A stretch of 5,223 nt of DNA from Erysipelotrichaceae bacterium (GTDB taxonomy: Bacteria > Bacillota_I > Bacilli_A > Erysipelotrichales > Erysipelotrichaceae). The stretch is taken from assembly GCA_003446295.1 (NCBI GenBank), contig DMBB01000296.1, forward strand, positions 1-5,223, in the 5' to 3' direction. Positions 1 through 5,223 of the stretch are shown here, one piece after another; position 1 is the stretch's first letter; each line of letters starts with the position of its first letter. Below the pieces are notes generated by a model. It was not told where the DNA came from, did no database searches, and was given only the letters and a program-made list of their open reading frames with translations. A program made the translations under genes and the position numbers.

Positions 1-1
1 C

Positions 2-2206
2 AGAAAAGGAACGATGCTGTATCTGCTGTGTGACACGGATGATGCGGATATCCTATACAGCATTGACGGAACGGAACAGTCCTACACATCCGCATTTGCG
101 GCAGATCGTCCGATGACGATCACCTGCTATGCAAAGAAAGCAGGCATGAAGGACAGCGGGCAGTCTGTATATGAGATCAGTATTCTGGATGAATCAGTCA
201 ATGCAGACCCGGGCGATCTGTGCCCGGAAGATGTTGATCTGGTCAATGAAGAATACGGCGGGATCGTACCGGAAGGCATCTGGGCTGCAGGAATCGATGA
301 GGAGATCGTCTATACAGGTACGAAGATCACATTCCCTGAACTCAGGGTATATGACCATAAGACACTGCTTGATAAAAAATCCTATTCCGTGACATATAAG
401 AACAATGTCAATGTTTCCCTGGAAACATATGCCTCCCGTATCAACTGGACACCGGCAAAGAAAACGACTGTTTCTTATCTGCAGATCAAGGGAAAAGGAA
501 ATTATACAGGTACGGTATATGTACCGTTCAGGATCATGCCGAAGTCACTGGAAGATGAAGATATACAGATCAGCGACCTCTGGCTGAAAGCATCCGGCAA
601 AGCACTGAAGCCGGTACCGGCTGTCACATATAACGGAAAGAAACTGAAGATCAACAAGGAATATTCCGTTGTTTACATTGATGCGGACGGACAGGAACAT
701 CCATACAGCGAAGGCATTACAGACGCCGGCACATATACGGTAAAGATTTCTGCAATGGGTACGAATTATACCGGTACAGCTGCAGCGAATCTGATCGTGG
801 ATAATTCTGCAGAAACAGTGCTGATGTCAAAGGCCAAAGTCACAATCGGCAAATGGAACGGTGAAGAAGGCATGCCTGTTACTGAAGACACACCGCTTGC
901 GATCACTGTGAAGTCCGGGTCAAAGACACTGCATCGTGATACATACCGTGTGATCAGCGTCATCAACGGCGATCATGCAGGAACAGCATCCCTGGTCCTG
1001 CAGGGGACAGGTGTTCCTGATCCTGAGACCAATATTGTTCTGCTTGGTGAGCGTACCGTGAAGTTTACGATTACGGGTATTTCGATCTCAAAGGCAGTGA
1101 CATCCATTGAACCGTTCGTATACACCGGATCCGCAGTCACGCCGGACAGCTTTGAAGTTGCGCTGAACGGAACAAAGCTTGAAAAAGACAGTGATTATGA
1201 GATCGTTTCATATGCGTCAAATATCAAAGCAGGCAAAAAGGCTTCCGTAAAGATCAAAGGAATCGGAAAATATACCGGCACAAAGACATTCAGGTTTGAG
1301 ATCACCCGTGCTGACATCCATGATGTTTCGGCAGAGATCTCTTCGACAGCAGAATATCAGCCTTCAGGTGCTGTTCCTGAGATGAAACTGACGTATGAGG
1401 GCAATCTGCTGAAAGCAGGTACGGACTACACTGTGAAATACAGCGGGGCCAGAACAGCAGGCTCCGTCGTCTCATGGACGATCACCGGAAAAGGAAACTT
1501 TGCCGGTACGCTCGACGGTACATTTACTGTTGAGAAAAAAGATCTTTCCGGTACTGTGCTGACAGCCAATGACATTGCCCGCAGCACATCAAAGAAGGGC
1601 ACATACTATCAGGCTAAGGTCAATCTGAAAGACGGCGGAAAAGCACTGGGCGTCAAAGACTATGACAAAGCGTCAGTGACTTATACCTATGAGCAGGATA
1701 CACGTGTACAGGTCCCTGTCACTTCAAAGACATTCAGGACTGTACTGCGGCTTGCCGGAGACCCTGTCGGACCGGCAGATATTCCTGTGGCAGGGTCAGT
1801 GATCAGAATCACAGTTTCTGCTGCAGAGAACGGCAACTATACCGGCAGTGCATCCGGAACATACAGGATCCTGCCTGCAGGACATCTAATCTCCGCAGCT
1901 TCCGTGAAGTTCAATGTCACAAAGGATGATGGAACTGTCGTACAGCAGAAATCATTGACAAAGCAGTATACAGGAAAGGCTGTTGTACTGAAGGAAGAAG
2001 ATCTGTATCTGACATTGAAGGTCGACGGCAGCACATATGTGCTGACTTCAGCAGACTATGAGATCGTCTCCTATGCAAACAATATCAAAAAGGGTACAGC
2101 ATCCGTAACGATCCGCGGCAAAGGTGATTTCGGCGGAACAAAGACGATCAAGTTCAAGATCGGATCGCAGAAACTGTCATTGCTGGGTATTTTCGGATTA
2201 TACTGA
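2..2206 (+). CDS. Large Ig-like repeat surface protein, 3' part (5' end outside window)
   Basis: The reading frame is open from the left edge, with four sense codons (R K G T) before the first ATG at 14, so that ATG is internal and the N-terminus is missing. Counting residues from 14, residues 1-57 (LYLLCDTDDADILYSIDGT, then TITCYAKKAGMKDSG) match the style of the chitobiase/hexosaminidase C-terminal-like beta domain. About seven degenerate Ig-like repeats follow, at roughly 85-177, 179-266, 267-357, 361-431, 432-507, 508-620 and 622-727. Each tends to carry YTG near its start, a DYxVxY core, and an exit like GKGNYTGTxxxxFxI. Such repeats are known from Firmicutes surface proteins, where they act as stalk or adhesive modules. 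The C-terminus (KLSLLGIFGLY) shows no LPxTG motif, membrane anchor or charged tail, so any anchor or enzymatic domain must lie upstream. The product is probably exported, but its function is unknown. The lipoprotein gene begins 16 bases after the stop. Confidence 0.9.
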   Translation, partial: RKGTMLYLLCDTDDADILYSIDGTEQSYTSAFAADRPMTITCYAKKAGMKDSGQSVYEISILDESVNADPGDLCPEDVDLVNEEYGGIVPEGIWAAGIDEEIVYTGTKITFPELRVYDHKTLLDKKSYSVTYKNNVNVSLETYASRINWTPAKKTTVSYLQIKGKGNYTGTVYVPFRIMPKSLEDEDIQISDLWLKASGKALKPVPAVTYNGKKLKINKEYSVVYIDADGQEHPYSEGITDAGTYTVKISAMGTNYTGTAAANLIVDNSAETVLMSKAKVTIGKWNGEEGMPVTEDTPLAITVKSGSKTLHRDTYRVISVINGDHAGTASLVLQGTGVPDPETNIVLLGERTVKFTITGISISKAVTSIEPFVYTGSAVTPDSFEVALNGTKLEKDSDYEIVSYASNIKAGKKASVKIKGIGKYTGTKTFRFEITRADIHDVSAEISSTAEYQPSGAVPEMKLTYEGNLLKAGTDYTVKYSGARTAGSVVSWTITGKGNFAGTLDGTFTVEKKDLSGTVLTANDIARSTSKKGTYYQAKVNLKDGGKALGVKDYDKASVTYTYEQDTRVQVPVTSKTFRTVLRLAGDPVGPADIPVAGSVIRITVSAAENGNYTGSASGTYRILPAGHLISAASVKFNVTKDDGTVVQQKSLTKQYTGKAVVLKEEDLYLTLKVDGSTYVLTSADYEIVSYANNIKKGTASVTIRGKGDFGGTKTIKFKIGSQKLSLLGIFGLY
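1193..1228 (+). repeat. Ig-like repeat core, copy A (pairs with 2054-2089)
   Basis: This encodes DYEIVSYASNIK in the fourth Ig-like repeat of the large surface protein. By hand alignment it matches 2054-2089 (DYEIVSYANNIK) at 29 of 36 bases, and the similarity continues into the GTKTFRF/GTKTIKF strand downstream. The two copies are closer to each other than to the repeats between them, which suggests a later duplication or gene conversion within the gene. Confidence 0.6.
2054..2089 (+). repeat. Ig-like repeat core, copy B (pairs with 1193-1228)
   Basis: This encodes DYEIVSYANNIK in the last Ig-like repeat of the large surface protein. It is the partner of the copy at 1193-1228. Most differences are at third codon positions, apart from one changed codon (tca to aac, Ser to Asn), so the protein sequence is under constraint. 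Confidence 0.6.
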
Positions 2207-2218
2207 TCAAACGATCAG
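2203..2218 (+). promoter_or_regulatory. Small stem-loop spanning the stop codon before the lipoprotein gene
   Basis: CTGATC and GATCAG form a perfect 6-bp inverted repeat around the loop AAAC. The left arm contains the TGA stop of the repeat protein (2204-2206), and the right arm lies just before the lipoprotein start. No T-run follows, so it is not an intrinsic terminator. Ribosomes finishing the upstream gene would open it, so it could couple translation of the two genes. It is short and may be coincidental. Confidence 0.35.
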
Positions 2219-2222
2219 AGAA

Positions 2223-3284
2223 ATGAGCAGATTCATGAGAACAGAACAAACAATCAAAATGGTCATCACGGCAGCGGCCTTGTGCATCACAGGCTGTTCC
2301 TCCGTCCAGTCAAATACTCCGTCTGTGCAGCTCACGGATGGAGAACATTATGTGGAATACGGAACAGATACCGGTGAAGTCAATGATGCAGGTATCCCGC
2401 TGTATCTGGAACCATTCATCAGGTCCTATCAGGGAGAGATCCTTGTGGATGATTCAGATCTGGATGTCTTTATGCTTGGCAGACAGACTGTGACCGTAAC
2501 AGCATCAACCGATGAAGGTGAAGCGGAAGAAGTACTGGAAGTGATCGTAGAGGACACGTATACTCCGGTGATCGAACTGTTTCAGAAACAGGTCCATATC
2601 GAAGTCGATGATGATTTTGATCCGCTTGAAAATATCGTAGGTGTTTATGACACAGATGAAGAGGAATTCGAACCGCTGTCATGGTACGAGTTTGACGACG
2701 GCATTGCACTTGATGAGATACCTGAAGAAACCGGCTTCTATCTGGTCGACATATCCAAAGTAAATACATCAAAAGAAGGTACATATCCGGTCGTCATTAC
2801 TGCAGTGGACATTGCCGGCAATACTTCGGAAGGATCCTATGAAGTGATCGTCGGACTTGATGAAGAACCTGATGCAGAACCTGTTACATTCGGCGGAACA
2901 CAGATCAGCGGACATCATGATCCGGACGCTGCAGTTACAGACCGCACGGACATCGTCAGAAAATACTGTGAAAGCATGGGAGCAGAATGGTCAGATGATG
3001 GATGCAATGTATATTTTGAATATGAAGATGATCCGTCTGAAGACATCGATGCATATGAAGAAGATGAAGAAGATGCAGTAATCGATGATGAAGTCCTGGA
3101 TGAGGATGAAGGATCCGATGAATGGACAGACCCTGAGGAAGATGAAGAATGGTCTGAAGATGAGGGCGGGGCAGAAGATACCGAAGAAATGCCCGTCTAC
3201 AGCGATGATTATGAGCAGGACTGTCTTGAAATGGGAGGTGTCTGGTATCCCGGTGACGGATGCGCCTGGCCGGATGAAGAATAG
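2223..3284 (+). CDS. Lipoprotein with Ig-like domain and acidic tail flanked by two C-x3-G-x2-W-C motifs
   Basis: A predicted 353-residue lipoprotein. The N-terminus has basic residues (R3, R6, K12), then a hydrophobic stretch (MVITAAALCITG) and the lipobox I-T-G-C with C25 as the lipidated cysteine. It should therefore sit on the outer face of the membrane. Residues ~34-112 look like a first beta-rich domain. Residues ~114-210 resemble a DUF5011/PKD-like bacterial Ig domain (YTPVIEL, VNTSKEGTYPVVITAVDIAGNTSEGSYEV). Two related motifs follow: C249-ESM-G-AE-W-SDDG-C261 and C334-LEM-G-GV-W-YPGDG-C347. Between them is a 72-residue linker with 39 Asp/Glu and no Lys or Arg. The start is uncertain: ATG 2223 is used here, but ATG 2235 (349 residues) also keeps the whole signal, and neither has a strong Shine-Dalgarno. 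A longer frame beginning with GTG at 2124 is disfavoured because it would place about 33 polar residues before the signal. Probably co-transcribed with the upstream gene. Function unknown. Confidence 0.9.
   Translation: MSRFMRTEQTIKMVITAAALCITGCSSVQSNTPSVQLTDGEHYVEYGTDTGEVNDAGIPLYLEPFIRSYQGEILVDDSDLDVFMLGRQTVTVTASTDEGEAEEVLEVIVEDTYTPVIELFQKQVHIEVDDDFDPLENIVGVYDTDEEEFEPLSWYEFDDGIALDEIPEETGFYLVDISKVNTSKEGTYPVVITAVDIAGNTSEGSYEVIVGLDEEPDAEPVTFGGTQISGHHDPDAAVTDRTDIVRKYCESMGAEWSDDGCNVYFEYEDDPSEDIDAYEEDEEDAVIDDEVLDEDEGSDEWTDPEEDEEWSEDEGGAEDTEEMPVYSDDYEQDCLEMGGVWYPGDGCAWPDEE
2967..3005 (+). repeat. Cys motif copy 1 (C-x3-G-x2-W-x4-C)
   Basis: Residues 249-261 of the lipoprotein read CESMGAEWSDDGC. 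The second copy, at 3222-3263, shares the order Cys, Met-Gly, Trp, Gly-Cys. The cysteine spacing would suit a small disulfide-closed loop outside the cell. I do not know a named family for it. Confidence 0.7.
3006..3221 (+). other. Acidic low-complexity linker in lipoprotein
   Basis: These 72 codons contain 39 Asp or Glu and no Lys or Arg, with scattered Tyr and Trp. The segment is probably an extended, disordered, strongly negative spacer. It could bind divalent cations or basic partners, but this is inference from composition alone. Confidence 0.75.
3222..3263 (+). repeat. Cys motif copy 2 (C-x3-G-x2-W-x5-C)
   Basis: Residues 334-347 of the lipoprotein read CLEMGGVWYPGDGC, six residues before the end of the protein. 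It has one more residue between Trp and the last Cys than copy 1 (2967-3005). Together with copy 1 it brackets the acidic linker. Confidence 0.7.
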
Positions 3285-3293
3285 TCGGAAAAA

Positions 3294-3330
3294 TGTCTAA
3301 AAAATATCAATATTTTGCGTATAATAGACA
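3294..3330 (+). promoter_or_regulatory. Sigma-A type promoter region of the transglutaminase-like gene
   Basis: A perfect TATAAT -10 box lies at 3320-3325 in the short gap before the third gene. No good -35 is seen: the best candidate at 18-bp spacing is TCTAAA at 3296-3301, about three matches to TTGACA. A TG pair sits two bases upstream of the -10 rather than the usual one, so it is not a proper extended -10. Transcription would begin near 3331-3333, leaving a leader of only about 20 bases. The weak -35 suggests low basal activity or an activator. Confidence 0.65.
3301..3316 (+). repeat. AT-rich palindrome in the promoter spacer
   Basis: AAAATAT and ATATTTT are perfect 7-bp arms around the bases CA. 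The palindrome lies between the -10 box and the expected -35 position, where a bound repressor would block RNA polymerase. It may be an operator. The region is AT-rich, so chance is possible, and without GC pairs or a T-run it is not a convincing terminator for the lipoprotein gene. Confidence 0.35.
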
Positions 3331-3341
3331 CAATGTGGGGG

Positions 3342-3347
3342 GGAGGT
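3342..3347 (+). promoter_or_regulatory. Strong Shine-Dalgarno preceded by G7 run
   Basis: GGAGGT lies six bases before ATG 3354 and fixes that start. The site overlaps a run of seven G at 3337-3343, which begins only a few bases after the predicted transcription start. Confidence 0.85.
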
Positions 3348-3353
3348 CACACC

Positions 3354-5223
3354 ATGAATACTAATACTGTCAAAAAATGGTTATCTTTCGGTCTGGCGAT
3401 CAGCCTTCTGACAGGTAATACTACAGTTCTTCAGGCTGAAGAAGAGCCTGTAGAAACAGAAGATCTGTATGAAGTAACGGAAGATACAGAATCTGAAGCT
3501 GCAGCTGTCGAAACCGCTGCTGAAGAAAATGAAATCGATCCTGAAGCGGAGAATCAGGAAGTACCTGAAGGAAGTCTGAAAGACGCTTCCGGTATGTATG
3601 AAGATGTCAATGACTTTGAAACCAGGGCTCTTGGCAGTGATGGTGTTCAGTATGATGGCGTCTCTTACCTGTCTGTAGGCGCAGTCAGCCGTCTGCCGGA
3701 AGAAACACAGGATCTTTATTTAAGCATGGCTGATGATCTTTCAGAAAAGATCAAAAATGGAGAAACAGTAGGAAATGCTGTTTTTGCTGTTAACCAGTCC
3801 GGAGAGATCGCATTTGCATGTGAAGTAAGCGGAAAAGAATTCGCTTCCCGCAGCCGCTTTGGCAAAGTGATCTATGAAGAGGAAGAAGCAGCAGATGAAA
3901 CTGCACTGCCTGAGGAAACAGAGACAGCAGTTGAAGAACCGGATGAGGCTTTACCCGAAGAAACTGAGATAATTGCTGAAGAAACAGAAAATGCTGTTTC
4001 TGAAGAACAGATTGAACAGGCGGAAGAGGAACCTTCATTAGAAGAAGTAGCTCCGGAAACAACTGAAGAAACTATTCCTGAAGAAACTGTTCCTGAAGAA
4101 ATCGCGTCAGAAGAAACTGAAGCTTCTGATAGCAGTGAAACCACTGAGGAAAAAGCTGAAGAAAGCGAAGCATTGGAAATCGTTACTGAAAATGAATATC
4201 TGTTTGAAGAAATGAAGGATGAACAAATATCCGAAGAGTGCGATGAAGAAAGCATTCCGTTTACTGTTCTGGAAAATCAGAATTTCTTCTATAATCAGCT
4301 TACCAAAGGTGAAAAATCAATGTTTAAGAAAGGTAAGACATCATTTGTAAGCAAAGGCGGCACTTCAATGTCGTTCAATACATCTTACTGGAATCTTGAT
4401 TATGCCTTAGATGATGCATATTCAGCAATTGATGCATTGATGATCACATATCCGAATAAATTTGAATGGTTCTCACGCGGCGAAGGCTCTATGTATTATT
4501 TATCCGGAACATATAGTTCTGTACATGTAAGCATTAAACCTACCAAGTCACAGTATTACAGCACAACACTGTATAACACTGCAAAGCAGAAAGTTGATTC
4601 GCTGGTTGAACAGGCGTATACATATGCTAATAATTCATATCCATCCAACCGCACTTACGGTATGGTGAGATTTTTTGATGAATGGCTTTGTGCAAATAAT
4701 TACTATAACAATACCGGAACGCGCAGAGAATATGCAGGCACCCAAGTTTACTATTACTGTCATACAGCATTCGGTACATTGCTGAACGGCTATGGTGTCT
4801 GCGAATCGTATGCACTTGCGATGAACTGGCTGCTTGATACTGCAGGTATCAGAAATATGTACTGTGTCGGTGACGTAACTGGCGGCGGACATGCATGGAA
4901 TTATGTACAGATGCCTGATGGTAAATGGTACTTGGTTGACAGTACATGGGATGACAGCAAATCTACCGGTCTTACGGACAGATCATTCTTCCTTGTCGGA
5001 AAAACAAAGATGGCTGAGAGTGGAAGAACTGCTTCAGGCACGACATTCAGGAATAACTATTTGAACTTTGATTCAGCTAAATGGGCGACTTCCGATTACA
5101 GTGCATCTGCAATAGATTATTATTTCAATCAGATCAAACTCAACAAAACCAGTGTTCTATTGACCCCCAAGAAAACATTCACGCTCAAGGCTGAGATTCC
5201 TCAGGATGTCAGCGGAGTCGGAA
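3354..5223 (+). CDS. Secreted transglutaminase-like protein with Glu-rich arms, 3' end outside window
   Basis: The frame is open for 623 codons to the right edge, so the C-terminus is missing. ATG 3354 is set by GGAGGT six bases upstream and a clear signal peptide: K7, K8, a hydrophobic core, and likely cleavage after VLQA (residue 28). Residues 29-75 are Glu-rich. Residues 77-174 form a mixed segment I do not recognise. Residues 175-300 are a Glu/Thr/Pro/Ala arm with PEET-like units. Residues ~301-460 (AIDALMITYPNKFEWF, then a helix such as AKQKVDSLVEQAYTYA) resemble the segment often found before transglutaminase-like domains. Residues ~470-540 match the transglutaminase-like fold (PF01841 type): GVCESYA with C483, GGGHAWN with H513, and WYLVDSTWDD with D529, so the triad is intact. 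From residue 594, IKLNKTSVLLTPKKTFTLKAE looks like the first strands of a BIG2 Ig-like domain. In bacteria this fold includes proteases, amidases and cross-linkers, so the reaction is unknown. It should act outside the cell and has its own promoter. Confidence 0.92.
   Translation, partial: MNTNTVKKWLSFGLAISLLTGNTTVLQAEEEPVETEDLYEVTEDTESEAAAVETAAEENEIDPEAENQEVPEGSLKDASGMYEDVNDFETRALGSDGVQYDGVSYLSVGAVSRLPEETQDLYLSMADDLSEKIKNGETVGNAVFAVNQSGEIAFACEVSGKEFASRSRFGKVIYEEEEAADETALPEETETAVEEPDEALPEETEIIAEETENAVSEEQIEQAEEEPSLEEVAPETTEETIPEETVPEEIASEETEASDSSETTEEKAEESEALEIVTENEYLFEEMKDEQISEECDEESIPFTVLENQNFFYNQLTKGEKSMFKKGKTSFVSKGGTSMSFNTSYWNLDYALDDAYSAIDALMITYPNKFEWFSRGEGSMYYLSGTYSSVHVSIKPTKSQYYSTTLYNTAKQKVDSLVEQAYTYANNSYPSNRTYGMVRFFDEWLCANNYYNNTGTRREYAGTQVYYYCHTAFGTLLNGYGVCESYALAMNWLLDTAGIRNMYCVGDVTGGGHAWNYVQMPDGKWYLVDSTWDDSKSTGLTDRSFFLVGKTKMAESGRTASGTTFRNNYLNFDSAKWATSDYSASAIDYYFNQIKLNKTSVLLTPKKTFTLKAEIPQDVSGVG
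3876..4250 (+). other. Glu-rich low-complexity arm of the transglutaminase-like protein
   Basis: Residues 175-300 are dominated by Glu with Thr, Pro, Ala and Ser. The segment is probably disordered and may hold the enzyme domain away from its N-terminal part, or bind cations or cell wall. It differs from the lipoprotein linker, where Asp and Glu are mixed. Confidence 0.8.
4062..4106 (+). repeat. Three tandem 15-bp units in the Glu-rich arm
   Basis: Three in-frame units (4062-4076, 4077-4091, 4092-4106) encode TEETI, PEETV and PEEIA. The unit length is a multiple of three, so gain or loss of copies would keep the frame and only alter the length of the arm. Confidence 0.65.
4761..4970 (+). other. 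Transglutaminase-like catalytic core (C483, H513, D529)
   Basis: The three catalytic codons are at 4800 (Cys), 4890 (His) and 4938 (Asp). Their local contexts GVCESYA, GGHAWN and VDSTWDD are the hallmark motifs of the transglutaminase-like superfamily, with ordinary spacing of 30 and 16 residues. Confidence 0.9.

Noticed and set aside
171..587. Two short plus-strand frames inside the repeat protein
   Set aside because: They overlap well-supported Ig-like repeats in another frame and encode nothing recognisable.
2124..2222. GTG start at 2124 for the lipoprotein gene
   Set aside because: It would overlap the upstream gene by 83 bases and add about 33 polar residues before the signal peptide, spoiling an otherwise normal lipoprotein signal.
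2857..3300. Two plus-strand Met/Lys-rich open frames inside the acidic tail of the lipoprotein
   Set aside because: They are out-of-frame readings of GATGAA-type codons in the acidic region. The lipoprotein frame is supported by its signal, Ig-like domain and Cys motifs.
3285..3320. Intrinsic terminator after the lipoprotein gene
   Set aside because: The only palindrome there is AT-only, with no GC-rich stem and no following T-run, so read-through into the third gene cannot be excluded.
3790..4255. Two minus-strand open frames, one Ser-rich and one Leu/Phe/Gln-rich, opposite the Glu-rich arm
   Set aside because: They mirror runs of GAA codons on the plus strand. The composition is fully explained by the antisense reading, and no ribosome binding site or recognisable domain is seen.
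4627..4892. Two overlapping minus-strand open frames across the transglutaminase-like domain
   Set aside because: They lie opposite a region with clear catalytic motifs on the plus strand and have no recognisable domain.
1..5223. Defence, CRISPR, toxin-antitoxin, retron or mobile-element system
   Set aside because: No spaced identical repeats, reverse transcriptase, nuclease, transposase or small paired genes are visible. All coding sequence is accounted for by three surface-protein genes.

Overview
The window looks like chromosomal DNA of a low-to-mid-GC Gram-positive bacterium of the Firmicutes (Bacillota). Erysipelotrichia or Clostridia of gut or oral type are the most likely source. This rests on the lipoprotein signal, the strong GGAGGT ribosome binding site, the consensus TATAAT box, and a protein style (YTG/NYTGT Ig-like repeats, transglutaminase-like domain followed by an Ig-like domain, Glu-rich low-complexity arms) that I associate with those groups. 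No taxonomic marker gene is present, so this is an inference.

All three genes are on the plus strand and all encode exported or surface proteins. Positions 2-2206 hold the 3' part of a large repeat protein whose start lies outside the window. It begins with the end of a chitobiase/hexosaminidase C-terminal-like beta domain, followed by about seven degenerate Ig-like repeats of the NYTGT type. Sixteen bases later, 2223-3284 encodes a lipoprotein with an ITGC lipobox, one or two Ig-like domains, and an unusual tail. In that tail two copies of a small C-x3-G-x2-W-x(4,5)-C motif flank a 72-residue acidic linker. The close spacing suggests that these two genes are co-transcribed.

The 69-base gap at 3285-3353 carries a clear TATAAT -10 box, two small inverted repeats, a G7 run and a strong Shine-Dalgarno sequence. 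The third gene starts at 3354 and runs off the right edge. It encodes a secreted protein with a signal peptide, two Glu-rich segments, a transglutaminase-like domain with an intact Cys-His-Asp triad, and the beginning of a BIG2-like Ig domain.

The cluster is best read as a cell-surface or extracellular-matrix locus. The repeat protein would be a stalk or adhesin, the lipoprotein a membrane-tethered partner, and the transglutaminase-like protein an enzyme acting outside the cell as a protease, amidase or cross-linker. That they work together is inferred from adjacency only. I see no RNA genes, mobile elements, CRISPR arrays or defence genes. The most novel-looking element is the paired cysteine motif in the lipoprotein tail.
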